From positions 17,811,614 to 17,875,613 of the forward strand of contig OY992836.1 in assembly GCA_963921425.1 (NCBI GenBank): a stretch of DNA of 64,000 bases, read 5' to 3'. A model generated the notes under the pieces. The model worked only from the letters and a program-made list of their open reading frames with translations, made no database searches and was not told the origin of the DNA. The position numbers were made by a program, and so were the translations under genes. This document shows positions 48,082 to 59,883 of the stretch, piece by piece. This DNA comes from Dryas octopetala (taxonomy: Eukaryota; Streptophyta; Magnoliopsida; Rosales; Rosaceae). Within the stretch, counting starts at the first letter, position 1. Every line of letters begins with the position of its first letter.

Positions 48082-48453
48082 GCTAGGCTTAGGGGTCGGC
48101 AATGGGCCGGGCCGGGCTGGCCCAGGCCCAATCTTTCGGGCTCGGGCCGGGCTCGGGCTTGAATTACAAGAGCCCAACAGAACTTTCGGGCCGGGCCGGG
48201 CTGGGCTTGGGCCTGAATACACAAATCCGAAGCCCACCCATCGGGCTTGAGACTAACGGGCTTTAGAGCCGGGCCGGACTAGGCCCGAACGGGCAGCCCA
48301 ATAGGCCCGAACGGGCAGCCCAAATTAGGCTTTTTTGGCTTCTCAAATTGCTTAATTTATTGCCTAATTTATGTCTAGTTATAAAACTTAGCAGATACTA
48401 ATTCATTGGTTTTGACTAATTCATTGGTTTTAACTTGCCAAAATTTTGCAATG

Positions 48454-49128
48454 TCAGCTCTCAAAGTCACAATTTAACAAGTTAACAACATATAATTTAA
48501 TTATAAATAGAGGGGGAAATGCATCACTATAGAATGTGTACATCCCAACTAGGTTGGCACCTACATCAGAAGTCAAACAAATTCTGCCTTCATATTTTTC
48601 AAAATAAGACAGCAATTGAGATTTTCCTTCAACAAACAGTTTCATAACATCCCTTTTACAAGTTGTGGCAGAAATTCCTTTATATTGTGGAGTAAAGCCT
48701 CTTTGAATCATTCCTTTAAAATCATGTTTTTCCACGAAAGTAAAAGGTAATTCTGCCCTAACTATAAAATCAACTACTTCTTTTCGAGCATTTTCCTCTT
48801 TATAAACAAAATTTGACAAATTACCAGCAGCATTTGATTGTAAAAGCATTTGATTACCAATATTAACATTTTGGCTTTCAAGATGTTTCCTATAATGACG
48901 AGCTAAATGAGTAGTACCATTTGAAGAACTGCCATCTAATTTTTTTCCACATATTGCACATTTTGCTTTTGTAACAGATTTACCATTTTCAATTTCAACA
49001 ACTTTTTCAAACCAGTTCCACACTTCACTTCTACTGGATTTAGGAATAGAATTAGATTGGGGTGTGGATGGGGGGGAACCAATGGATTCATGGATTCCAA
49101 TTACACTAGACTCTGGGTGAGTAGACAT
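48454..49128 (-). pseudogene. Truncated hAT transposase with BED zinc finger
   Basis: The likely start is ATG 49128 (MSTHPESSV). A BED-type finger follows: W-NWFEKVVEIENGKSVTKA then CAICGKKL and HLARHYRKH (C-X2-C, H-X4-H-type). The plant hAT N-terminal continuation has ARKEVVDFIVRAELPFTFVE, FTPQYKGISATTCKRDVMKL and LSYFEKYEGRICLTSD. Homology stops there: the RNase-H-like catalytic domain and the hAT dimerisation region are absent, replaced by unrelated residues to the stop at 48454. The frame extends upstream to 49329 through a CCAGCAAATAACA tandem repeat, which I exclude. It may still bind DNA but cannot transpose on its own. Confidence 0.88.
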
Positions 49129-49139
49129 CCTAAAAAAAC

Positions 49140-49330
49140 TACCAACAAATAACCAGCAAATAACACTACCAGCAAATAAATACCAGCAAATAACACTATC
49201 AGCAAAAAAATACCAGCAAACTGCAAATAACACTACCAGCAAAAAAAAATACCAGCAAACTGCAAATAAACACCAGATCTTATCATAAACACCAGATCTT
49301 ATCATAAAAAAAATACCAGCAAAATGCAAA
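49140..49330. repeat. Short tandem repeat (ACCAGCAAATAACACT units)
   Basis: Imperfect 15-20 bp units upstream of the transposase start, in the presumed leader of the hAT transcript. Confidence 0.75.
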
Positions 49331-49917
49331 TAAACTGAAATTCAGCAAATTGCCATTTGCCACTCACACAGCAGCCAGCACCAGCACCAACACAAGAGGC
49401 CAACTCCTACACAGGACAGCTTCACCACAAGCTATTAATCTTCACCACAGCTACACACACAACAAAAAAAAAACACAATTAGTGAAACAGTGATGAATTT
49501 TTTGCTGAAATCACAAAAATGACAAAGGGAGGCAAACTGGCAGGAAAATGACTTACACTTACACAGTTACACGCAAAGGGAGACAAACTGGCAGGGAGCT
49601 TGCGGCGGAGTCGCTGGTGCGAAGGTGGCGTTGCGGTGGTGCTCGGACTGTCTGAGCGATAGTGCTATCAACTATCCGATCGCAGTTCAGATCTCGATCT
49701 GATCATTAATTGATCGGATCGAGTCCGATCGATCGGAGTTTGGTGGGTTGGGCTTGCTTTCTGGAGAGAGGCTGGGTTGCTAGGTAGCCTGGGTTCGATC
49801 GGAGTTGGGGGTGGCGAGATGGTGAATCGGTGATGATGGTGATGATGGAGAGAGGCTGAGACTGAGTGAACCCTAGGAGAGGCCGAGAGGGTCTGAGAGT
49901 CTGATGTTGAAGGGGTT

Positions 49918-50190
49918 AGGGTGGCGAGATGGTGAATCGGGGTTAGGGTGGCGAGATGGCGAGATGGCGAGATGGGGTTAGGGCCTTAGGGGTTAGGCCG
50001 AGAGGGTGGATGGCGAGATGGCGAGGTGGATGGCGAGATGGCGAGATGGCGAGGTGGCGAGATGGCGAGATGGCGAGGTGGCGAGATGGCGAGGTGGCGA
50101 GGTGGATGGCGAGATGGCGAGGCGGAGGTGGCGAGATGGCGAGGTGGCGAGGTGGATGGCGAGATGGCGAGGTGGCGAGATGGCGAGAGT
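49918..50190. repeat. GGCGAGATGGCGAGGT minisatellite in the hAT element
   Basis: About 28 tandem 9-bp units (TGGCGAGAT / TGGCGAGGT) with occasional TGGA interruptions and a GGGGTTAGGG start. All open frames here, on both strands, are repeat translations and not genes. Confidence 0.9.
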
Positions 50191-50419
50191 GATGATGGTG
50201 ATGATGGAGAGGCCGAGAGGGTTTGAGAAGTGAGAAGTTTGAGACTTTGAGAGTGTGAAGTTTGGCGAGATCACAGATCACTGATGACTGATGTTGAGAG
50301 TGTGAAGGAGGCGGCGACTGTTGAGAGTTAGGGTTATAGTGAAAGTGTGAGACAGTGAGAGTGTGAGACGTTTATATACTTATGACTTAGGGTTTAATAT
50401 TTTATTAGTTTAGGGTATT

Positions 50420-50520
50420 TTGGGGTTTGGGCTTAGGGGTTTGGATGGGGTTTGGTCCGTTTGGATGGGGTTTCAGGGTTTGGATGGGGTTTGGATGGGG
50501 TTTGGATGGGGTTTGGATTT
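50420..50520. repeat. GGTTTGGATGGG minisatellite
   Basis: Roughly 12-17 bp units of GGTTTGGATGGG, at least four in a row, within the hAT element. Confidence 0.85.
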
Positions 50521-50608
50521 TTTAATTTTATTACATGTGTAATATATGCTTTATTATATATTTTATTACATATGTTTTATAAACAAATGATGCAATTGTG
50601 TTTTTAAC

Positions 50609-51530
50609 GATCTGAACCGTTCAAATTTTAATTTCTCACTCAAAAATAATTCATGCAAAAAATTAGCTCGATCGGAGATGTAAAAATGACGTAACGGTGG
50701 TCGAATTAATGAACGATCGTTGTTTTTCTAATGATAATCGAATGGGTAGATGAATTCCGATTTTGCTGATTTTTTGTAAGGATGATCTTTGACTATGAAT
50801 ATAGAAAATGAACGGTTCAGATTGTTGAAATCACGTTGTGGTCTTCACAATTATGAAAACAATAAGGTTTCAACGAGAAAGTTATTAAAATTATACTCTT
50901 CAACTCTTCAAGTGTATTTATATGTAGAAGCTCATATATCGATCGTGTTTTCAACGATCCGAACCGTTCAAGTTTTAGTTCCCCACTCAAAGAGAATCCT
51001 TGCAAAAAATTAGCTCAATCAGAGATGTAAAAATGACGTAACGGTGGTCGAATTAATGAACGATCGTTGTTTTTCTAATGATAATCGAATGGGTAGATGA
51101 ATTCCGATTTTGCTGATTTTTTGTAAGGATGATCTTTGACTATGAATATAGAAAATGAACGGTTCAGATTGTTGAAATCACATTGTGGTCTTCACAATTA
51201 TGAAAACAATAAGGTTTCAACGATAAAGTTATTAGAATTATACTCTTCAACTCTTCAAGTGTATTTATATGTAGAAGCTCATATATCGATCGTGTTTTCA
51301 ACGATCCGAACCGTTCAAGTTTTAGTTCCCCACTCAAAGAGATTGCTTGCAAAAAATTAGCTCAATCAAAGATGTAAAAATGACGTAATGATGGTCGAAT
51401 TAATTAACGATCATGGTTTTTTTAATGATAATCGAACGAGTAAATGAATTCCGATTCGACCGATTTTTTGTAAGGATGATATTTGACTATCAACATATAA
51501 AATGAACGGTTCAAATTGTTAAAGTAATGA
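50609..51530. repeat. Tandem foldback repeat of 347 bp in the hAT element
   Basis: Unit starts at 50609, 50956 and 51303, spacing exactly 347 bp twice; the first two copies are almost identical and the third is diverged and cut short. Each unit has a forward arm (GATCCGAACCGTTCA ... TGCAAAAAATTAGCTCAATC) and about 140 bp later its inverted partner (GATTTTTTGTAAGGATGATC ... GAACGGTTCAGAT), so a single unit can fold into a hairpin. Same family as 42351-43150. Confidence 0.9.
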
Positions 51531-51828
51531 ACAATCATGCCATCATGGTTTAATAACTTCAATTATAGTTGTATTATAAAAATTGTATATGCACATATAC
51601 ATTTATGTTTTATTATAGTTGTAAATTTGTAATGTTGTATATAATTTTAAAAGTTTATTATTTATGGTATTACATACTTACATAGTATAGTTTACACTAT
51701 TACTATTTAGTATTTACTAACATTATAGAATTATATAATAACTTAATAAACATATTAATAATTTATTAGAATAAACAAACGAAAAACCTATTAAATATGT
51801 TATGATTCACCAATTAGACAAATAAACT

Positions 51829-51896
51829 AGTTAGCTCAGTTGGTTGAGAGTTGAAATTTGTTCTATGAGGTCTCAAGTTCGATTTAGAACATAGCC
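51829..51896 (+). repeat. tRNA-like segment, possible SINE head
   Basis: TTAGCTCAGTTGGTTGAGAG resembles a pol III A box with D-arm, and 30 bases on GGTCTCAAGTTCGATT resembles a B box/T-arm. The intervening part does not fold into a good anticodon arm and no acceptor stem is evident, so it is not a functional tRNA. It may be a SINE head or a tRNA remnant in the hAT element. Confidence 0.4.
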
Positions 51897-52305
51897 AAAA
51901 TCCTATATTTTTTTTATTGAAGATATTAAACGGGCTTTGGGCTTTGGGCTTCGGGCTTTGGGCTTTGGGCTTTGGGCTTCGGGCCGGGCTTTGGACCGGG
52001 CTTTGGGCGGGCTTTGAGCGGGCCTAAGCGGGCCGGGCTTTGGGCGGGCCGTGGGCTTCAAGGGGATGGCCCAAGCCCAACCCAAAAAATTTTCGGGCCG
52101 GGCCGGCCCGGCCCAAATGTCGGGCCACATCGGGCTTCGGGCCCAATGGGCTGGGCGGGCTTCGGGTGGGCTTCGGGCCTTGGGCTATTTGGTGAGCCCT
52201 AGCTAGGCTCTGCAAAAAAGTCAAACACGCACCCAACAAAAAAATAAAAGCCCAATCAGAGAGAGCGCTAATCCCAAAAAAATAAAACTCGAACACAAAG
52301 CAAAA

Positions 52306-54027
52306 ATGGCGGAACCACCACCACCATTACCGCCAAAGGAATTGCCTATCAAGCGCTTCAAATTCATTTGGCGAGTCCTCATGATCTCCAATCTTGCTCT
52401 CGGAGGTCAGCTTCCCGCTCTTTTCGGCTTTACATTCTGTGTGTTTCTTGCATTAGATTATGAATTTTATGGTTTATGGGGTTTGAGCAATTTTGGGTAA
52501 TGGGTTTTGTTTGTCTAAGCAGAACCTTCATTTTTAAGTGATATATGGTTCGACCCGAAAATATTGGTGATCTGGAACGTGTGTTTTCATTTTCGCGTAC
52601 AATGTGTTTGATTTATTGACTCAATGAAGCCTTTGATATTGTGTTAAGCTGATATTTAACTGTTGCTGTACCCAATGCAAGAGTGGCAGGTGTTATTTAG
52701 AATGGGGCTCTGGCACTTTTACGCCTAATAACAAAGCAGAAACCACAAAACTTATACATAAGGAGAAGCATTCAATTTGAAAACTTACTTAGGGAATGTT
52801 GATGGAATAATTCTGAAAGATTGCTCTTATATGTGATGAACTATTACTGTGTCTGGCGATAGATGTAGTTTCGACGTGCTCAATAGTGTTGTCTTATACC
52901 AGTAATGCTGGGTTTCATTGCCATAAATTGGAAGATTATTGACATGTGAATTATTTGTCGTCTATAGAAAAAGTTGTTTCATATTTCAAGGGCCAAGCAA
53001 CAAGGCTTACTTCACTGTCTTGTGATCTGACAGAAATCTTCTTGTCATCTGTTTGTTCCTTTGGGGTTTTCTCTCTTAATCTAATCTTCTTAGTTTTTGC
53101 CCTATCTGCTAAAAGGAGGATGGGGCAAGGAGGTTGGGGTTGTTAAGCAGTTTTCTTGGGACGGTATAATCAATATGGGCTATACATCCATTGCATAAAA
53201 CAAGACGTTGCTATTGTTATTGTTGTGAAGATGACTGATCTTGGTATGAAATATATCTTCTATAGTTTGTATTTGAGTGTCTCTGAGTGTCTCTGTGTGA
53301 ATGAGTTATATGACTGGCTACCCGGTTTATCTTCCCACAGGAAGGATTAGTCCCCTCCCCACCCTTATAGGATTTACTGCCATATGGACAAAATCCACTT
53401 TCCATCCCTTTTACCTTGATGACATGAGACTGTGAACTGGTTAATTGTCAGCTGGCATGCATATTTATTGCCTGTTCACCCACACATTGATAATTTCATT
53501 AAACTGAGGAGTCGTGGTTGAACTCTGGATCTTGAAGGTGCTTTTGATGAATTCATCGCCTTTTTCCTTAATTGTTTATCTCTTACCCCCAGTAACATTT
53601 AGTTAATAAGTTTGTGTTGATGAGGATCTATTCACCATGATTGATGTATGAGTTTATTAGGTATGAATTTTTACAGTATGTTAAAAATGATCGTAGTCAA
53701 ATTCAAAAGTTAACCTCAGTTTCATTCCTTATGGAATTGTGATGGTTTCAAATCAATATTATGAATCAAACTTCATTGATAGGAAGACAAAGGATTTTAC
53801 TGACTTGCATCTGACCTCTCGCAGCTTACATGTTTGTTGGGGCCAGGCAGAGAGATATTGGCATGTTGAATAGGAAAACTGCGGAAACAGGCAGTAAGAA
53901 ACACAAAGCTGTAGTTGAAGTGCCCTCTGCTCCCACGGAACCCTCTGCTCCCATGGATCCCTCTGCTCCCACGGATCCCTCTGCTCCCACAACAACTACT
54001 ACAGTTTCTAAGACATGGGACATGTGA
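52306..54027 (+). CDS. Small membrane-anchored plant protein, probably truncated by frameshift
   Basis: Exons 52306-52405 and 53825-54027 join in phase to 100 aa, stop TGA. The N-terminus MAEPPPPLPPKELPIKRFKF is followed by one membrane span (IWRVLMISNLALGAYMFVGA), then a four-fold PSAPT/PSAPM repeat. Downstream DNA to 54195 still encodes the C-terminal part expected for this plant family in other frames (VKVQQPIPQAP, DEEKTILKQFIHTKPIPSF), so the reading frame has been broken at least twice. It may be a truncated but expressed gene or a recent pseudogene; the family function is unknown to me. The hAT element ends 104 bp before the start codon. Confidence 0.7.
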
Positions 54028-54195
54028 AGGTGCAGCAGCCTATCCCTCAAGCTCCACAACATGAACATTTCAAACGGATGTTGGAAGGGAAAAGAAAGTC
54101 AAAATCAAGGATCCTGAAGAGAAAGAAACGAAATGATGAAGAAAAGACCATTCTTAAACAGTTTATCCATACAAAACCTATACCAAGCTTTTAAT
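54028..54195 (+). pseudogene. Out-of-frame C-terminal tail of the 52306 gene
   Basis: VKVQQPIPQAPQHEHFKRML is readable in one frame. A neighbouring frame gives EKKVKIKDPEEKE, and the first resumes with NDEEKTILKQFIHTKPIPSF to TAA 54195. The alternation shows compensating indels relative to the ancestral reading frame. Sequencing error in a draft assembly could produce the same picture. Confidence 0.65.
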
Positions 54196-55064
54196 TGGTG
54201 CTCATCTTTACTGACAGAATCTTATACAGAGAAATTTGGTTACAAAGGATAGATCATTCATAGCACTTGGGCCATCTTATCTTGGGAGATGAATTTTGAA
54301 GTAGGTTGATTTTCAGTGGCTTTGTATTCTTATTAATTTTGACTTAAGTAACATATTTGCAACAAATTAGCATGCCAATTTTTGCTTATGCTTATGCCAA
54401 ACTAGGGAAAGCGTACAGAAATTAATAAATAGATTATGACTCTTTTCATGAGATCAACATGTCAATGGTGTGATTGTGATGTATGTTTAGGGATGGCAAA
54501 ATTCATTCATTTTTTTTCCCTTCTCTATTACTAAAATTCTTTCAGTTATTACTCAAATGAAGAATAATTCATCTGACAGATCATATGCTAATGAAGGTCA
54601 TTGAGCATGGTTTGGGAACCCGGCCCATTGTTGCCAACGTTAGGACAAAAGTTAGGCAAACAGCAAGAGTCAGACTGAAATAAAGATTTTGTCATCTTTT
54701 CCTTTCAGTGGTTTGAGAATTTAAGACTTTGATGTGGTTAATAAGAACACCGACCCCACAACTATAGTACTCCTAACGATGTCCACACTTTCCATCCAAT
54801 CCCATCTGCCCTCTTGAAGGCTTGAACCATTCATCCAAATTTTCAAAGCTGAAAAGAAAGAACCCTGCACACTGGCCCTGGTCTTAATTATACGGTCAAC
54901 TTCCATTACAGTTTTTGCCTACAATGCCTGGAACCATCCTAGTTTCAGGTACTAACAGTTACATATATGTTTTCAACTTATAATGCAAACATGGGCATGG
55001 CAGTTATGTTATGATTTATTAACTTTTTCGTATTATTATTGAATTCCCTTTAGTTCTTGAATTC
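54196..55064. other. Intergenic, nothing recognised
   Basis: Short region between two genes on the same strand; no supported coding. The minus frame 54721-54906 has no recognisable domain. Confidence 0.5.
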
Positions 55065-58000
55065 ATGGACCTTCCATCTTCATCACCTTCTTCCTCAATA
55101 TCCATAAAGGGTAAGCATGCAATTATTTCTCCTCTTAACTTGGGTTCCTTCTCTGAGTTATGTCTATCTACATGTTCAACAATTTAACAAAGCGCTCTCA
55201 CTGTATACGCATGCAGTTTCTATGGGGAAAAGAGAGTACCAAGCTTGGGACAAGGGAGACTTCTCATTGTAATTAAGAATCACAGCACTCATTTTAATCC
55301 CAAATGCTATTGCTCTTTGCTTGGTATCTAATCCTGTTTGTGTTTATGTACAGCCCATTGACGACCCTTCGTGACAACTTGGTTGTTCTTCTTCAAGATG
55401 CTGAGGGGAATGAAATATCACACGCAGGTTTGTCAAATAAATTCCTAAACAAACTAATTTATCAATTTGAAAACTGAGGCAGATGGGTATATATAATCAT
55501 GTCCGGGACAGGTATTGAGACCAAGTCCATAGTTGGGAAGGGTCTTTGGGACGACTTCTTTCCCCTCAAAGGAGGTGGGTACGTGCATATGAAATTGCAG
55601 TTTGTACTCAATGAAGAAGAGCGCAACCGAATTCATGTGATGGTACTCTTAATTTTGTGTATTGTGATGTTGTTTTTGTTTTTTGATAACCAATTGTAGT
55701 TTGTACTCAAAGTTCTTATTTTTGTTGTTACTGACCTTTAGTATATCTTCTGAATTTGCTTGCAGAGAGAATCTGCACTGAAAAAGAAACATGGGGGGTT
55801 TACCAATAGCCTTCCCAGTTGTGTGCAAACTCCTAGTGCTAGGATAAATGCTGCAACAGATTTGTGCCTTCACAATGAGGTCTCAGGTTCGATCTTGATC
55901 ACCTAGCAAGAAAATATAGAAACTTCAGGCTTACATGTAATTTCGGAGGAACAATTAATGAGACAAGTCCTTGATTATCAATGTGCTAATCTAGTATTAG
56001 ATTTACCTTTCATGAATGACCTTGTCTTGATGTTTGAGGGATCCATCTTCTCAAGATTCATGAGAAAGCCTTCCTTAAATTGAAGCCATTAGCATTGAAA
56101 AGGTAGTGAGTCAAGTTTGTCTAAATGATTAATTTGGTCTGAGATGGTAATTGGAACTCATCATGATCAGAAATGAAATTTATTCAATTTGAAGAGTGAT
56201 CTTTTTGCTGTTTAGGTGTGAAGAAATTTGAAAGGTTACTGTTCATGAGTTCTTTTAACGATCATTTAACCTGTTTTAGAGTGATGCAGATAGAAATGAG
56301 GAGACTTCATCAGGCATTACTATGCAGCAAAGGGATGATTTCACTCTGGCTAACTTAAGTCACAGGAAATTAGTTGAGAAGATCGAGGCTCAATCACTTC
56401 CTGCTAATGTTCCTTCTGGAGCCATTTGTGCTGATGAATCTGAAAGACTATTAACAAGCTCACAATCAGGTGTTGGTGTAACAAATCTTCCTAATCTTCA
56501 CAAATATATACCTCATAACCTTGAGAAGCAGAGCCCGCCGAAGAAAACTCCTAGCAACGTAAAGAAAATGATAAGTGCCTTTGAAAGTGGTTTAGCTGAG
56601 GTATGTCTGGCATGCTGCTTTAGAAGAGTCATCTACATTATTTCAGATGGAGAACCTGTTAATTATGATGCATAATGTACAGGATATGAAGTCTCACATC
56701 AAACCACCACCAACAATAGTTCAATCAGATAAATTCAAAACAGGAGCTCCTCTGAAAAACCTGCACTTAAAAGAAGATAAGAAAGTGAATACAGAAACTG
56801 CACAGTTAATATCAAAAGGGGTAGTGAATTCTTTCCCTTCAGGGGACTTGCAACTTGACCCAATATGTGGTGAAAGTAGGGGTGAGCAAATCAATTTACC
56901 TGGAGCTTTAGATGGGACAAAACCATCAAATGGCACTAGGATAAAGAATGAATTCAAACTATTACACCAAGAAGTCGACATAAAGGATGATAACTCTCTC
57001 AAAGATTTCATTAATACATCAACATCTGAAACAGTTGAAGTTTCAGAGAGAAGATCACTTGGTAAGCATAACCACCAACCTTGTGATATGCTCCAAGCAA
57101 AGCGAGATTCTGGTGGCAATCCTGTTATAGAGGAGAGTCGACTAGAGAAGTCTTCCAAAAGTTCTCAAAACATCGACATTCAAGGAGCTTCAGCCCATGC
57201 ATGTATATCAGTAGCAAAAGGTGAAGATAGGCACAATCTCTTTGAGAGCTCTGGTGCCTGGATATTCCCAGATGAAGCAATACACATTTGTATAACAACT
57301 AGTGGTAAAAAGGTGATGAATTTACTGGGAGGTTGCAGTATGAAGCCAAATATCCATCAAGGAAGGATGAATTTTTCTCTACCAGAAAACGTAGAAGAGG
57401 TATCTGAATTTTCCAGCTGACCTGGTTACATATTACATTGTTGAACCACTTTGATTTGATATATTGGATTCAACTAGATCTGAATTAAAACAATCTGATA
57501 ATCTTCATGGTGAAGGAAAAGGATATAATTGACATGAGAATGATGTTTTAAATTTCTTCAAATTTAACATGATGTGGTGCTACTGCTTTTCTAACAGCTA
57601 CTAATCATTATGTTTACATCATTATTTTTAGCATAATGTGGATATTGGTACTGGTGTGGAGGTGAATAGTAATGAGAAGAATCAAAGACCAAGAAAACTA
57701 AAGGTTGAGAATTCAGAGAATGCTGAAACTTCTACGGGGCCAGTTGGACAGGTTATATTTTCTCTCCTAAATACCATAAAGATCATTTCGTTAATAGCTT
57801 ATAGAATTCTTTAATGAAGTGATACTTGGTTCTTATTTCTTAATATTACTGAGGAAAAAAAAAAGAATAATTTCTTAATACTTAATTGCACTACTTAAAC
57901 CTGGGTTGATCAATGAGCTCATGTCCAATATGATATAATGTATTTATAGGTTGACAGTGTAATGGCAGAGCCTTAAGACTTCTGATGTAAAGAGTTCAGA

Positions 58001-58245
58001 CTAATCTAACCCAAGTGGGATTGGGGTAGGGTGGGAAAACGGTAGAGTTGAAGTTCAATACTTTTGTATGCCAAAAAAGAAACTAAGAGATTCAAAGAAA
58101 ATAGAGTGCAAACTGTTAGGAACAAAGTGCTGATATCTTATTTCTTTCTTTTTCCTCCCATTTCTCTTGTCAGGCAATAAAAGTTGCAATTATGGTTGGC
58201 TTTGGAACACTTGTTCTCCTTACCAGACAACGAAAAAACTGGTAA
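55065..58245 (+). CDS. Nine-exon plant gene of unknown function with C-terminal hydrophobic tail
   Basis: Exons 55065-55110, 55217-55268, 55354-55427, 55512-55642, 55766-55879, 56280-56600, 56683-57399, 57632-57751 and 58174-58245; all phases fit; 1647 nt, 548 aa. Residues about 20-125 form a compact, C2-like, beta-rich module (YQAWDKGDFSFPLTTLRDNL, IETKSIVGKGLWDDFFPLKG, VHMKLQFVLNEEERNRIHVM). Residues 125-520 are low-complexity, hydrophilic and probably disordered. The end, AIKVAIMVGFGTLVLLTRQR, looks like a membrane tail anchor. The last donor is ambiguous: the frame stops at TAA 58245 unspliced, or one residue earlier if spliced to 58561 (AAC TG|A). I do not know the family by name. The start exon is short and less certain than the rest. 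Confidence 0.78.
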
Positions 58246-59785
58246 GCATGTTATTTAAGAAAAAAAAAAGTAGAAACAGATCAGCAAATGAGAATTTATA
58301 TTCCTTAATTGCCCTGCAATTGTATGAACGCAAACTTGCACTGTGAATAATTTCCTAAATTTAGCAAGTCTAAATCTTAGCTTATAAAACTCATGGTTAA
58401 GTTCTGTCAAACTTTTCCTTTCTCCAGACTATCCTACAAGGACAAAGTACAAGTTACTAGTTTTAGCAGGAAAACTAATCCTATTTTTCCACTTACATGT
58501 TTGTATACATTGTGCGCGCGCCTGTGTATGCTGATTTGAATGGTCTCTTTATGTTATTGCAGATGAAATAAGCTGGTGGGTGCTCTTTGGTTATCACCAT
58601 TTGTTGAACTTGTTAGATCCTCTACTTATATTTCCTATGTTGATATAATTTATACGTATGGTCAAACCTACCTCAGGTTTAACTTTAAGTTATAGCCTTT
58701 ATAGTTATACTGAAGAGATAATTCAGTGTGGACTGTTAATCGAGAACATATAAGCAGAGGATCTGATTCCACATTTGTTGCACAGTAACAAAGTTCCAAA
58801 TTCTTTCCCATTGTATGAATTAATAATGGACGAGCAGATTGTGCACATAGCTTTGTCTACTGCCAAATTCTTCAATAATTTTTTTTAGGTGATATGGATT
58901 TATGGAATTGTTTTCAACTTTTCATTTTGTGTTAAGCTGATATTTAACTGTTGCCTTACTGACCAAAATAGAATAAAACATCATGTCTCACCTTTAATAC
59001 TACTCGTGTAAAGCATGCACAACAATACAACATCATGTTTTTTTTTTTTTTTGCACAACATCATGTTAATTTATATTGAAAAGATAACTAAATAAAAATC
59101 TAAAACCAAGTGACTTGACGCATGCAACAAAAGATTGATACCAAAATTGTGAGTTTCCCATCTCGGCCAAAATTGTTCAGTCTCATACAAAGGTTAAAGC
59201 ATTTGTTATTAGGGCCGAAAATTTGAAAAGTGTCGTCTCTAAATTTTGGTGGCATTTTAATAAATAAGGAGTTTCATCAAGTTGAGGCTTCTCGATCAGT
59301 TGGAAAAATAGCAGCTATTTGTACTACAGGCAGACGCGTGAAAGGCATGGAAGGCGGTACTACAGGCCCAACACGGCACAAAACATACCAAACAGAACAT
59401 AATGTAAACTTTATTTTTATAAAAACGATTTATTCATCGTTCTAATTTTTTAAATAAGTTTATTTATCATTAAAAGTTATAAAATGAACTTTAGGCTAAT
59501 TTACTAAAAATTTAATATAATATATATACCTTAAAAAAGCTTCCATCAAAGGATTTCTTAGATAAAATGTATTTAAAAAATTCTTTATAGGATCATGCCG
59601 CATTATAATTGATAATTAAATAAAAACTTATAAATAGGCAAAGTATGTGGTGGGGGCTCTAGAAGGGATTCCTCTATATTTTTTTTCTTGTCACTCTATC
59701 TCTCCTTCTCACTATTACTATTATCTAATTTTTCTTACCGTATTTTGTTTTTTTTTTTTGGTAGATTCTTATTTCTTACCGTATT
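58246..59785. other. 3' flank and intergenic region
   Basis: Probably includes a spliced 3' UTR (possible acceptor at 58560) and then AT-rich DNA. The open frame 59230-59445 is not supported by composition or homology. Confidence 0.45.
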
Positions 59786-59864
59786 AAAAAATTTCTTCTG
59801 TGTTTTTTACTAAAATCAAATTGAAAACCAAAAACCAAAAATTTCTTCTGTGTTTTTTACTAAA
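59786..59864. repeat. Direct repeat of 28 bp in the GRWD1 promoter
   Basis: AAAAATTTCTTCTGTGTTTT plus TTACTAAA occurs at 59786-59813 and 59837-59864, 51 bp apart and identical over 28 bases. Confidence 0.9.
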
Positions 59865-59883
59865 TGGGAGCGCCAAAAGCCTA

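Larger units (their letters stand above)
48090..52201. mobile_element. hAT DNA transposon, 4112 bp, 8-bp TSD GCTAGGCT
   Basis: The left end TAGGGGTCGGCAATGGGCC and the right end, read inward from 52201, TAGGGCTCACCAAATAGCCC, are imperfect inverted repeats (TAGGGSTCRSCAA). A perfect 8-bp duplication GCTAGGCT flanks it (48082-48089 and 52202-52209), as expected for hAT. Subterminal regions (48100-48320 and 51930-52190) are full of GGGCCGGGC/GGGCTTTGGGCT-type repeats. The interior has a truncated BED-finger transposase (-), minisatellites, three copies of a 347-bp repeat and a tRNA-like segment. With the catalytic core missing it is non-autonomous. Confidence 0.92.

Noticed and set aside
49943..50281. 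Several overlapping ORFs (HLAISPSRH and ARWRDGE repeats)
   Set aside because: All six frames are open because the 9-bp unit lacks stops; not genes.
51829..51896. Functional tRNA gene
   Set aside because: No acceptor stem or proper anticodon arm; only box-like motifs remain.
56721..57158. 145-codon minus-strand ORF
   Set aside because: It is the shadow of the long exon 7 of the plus-strand gene at 55065-58245.
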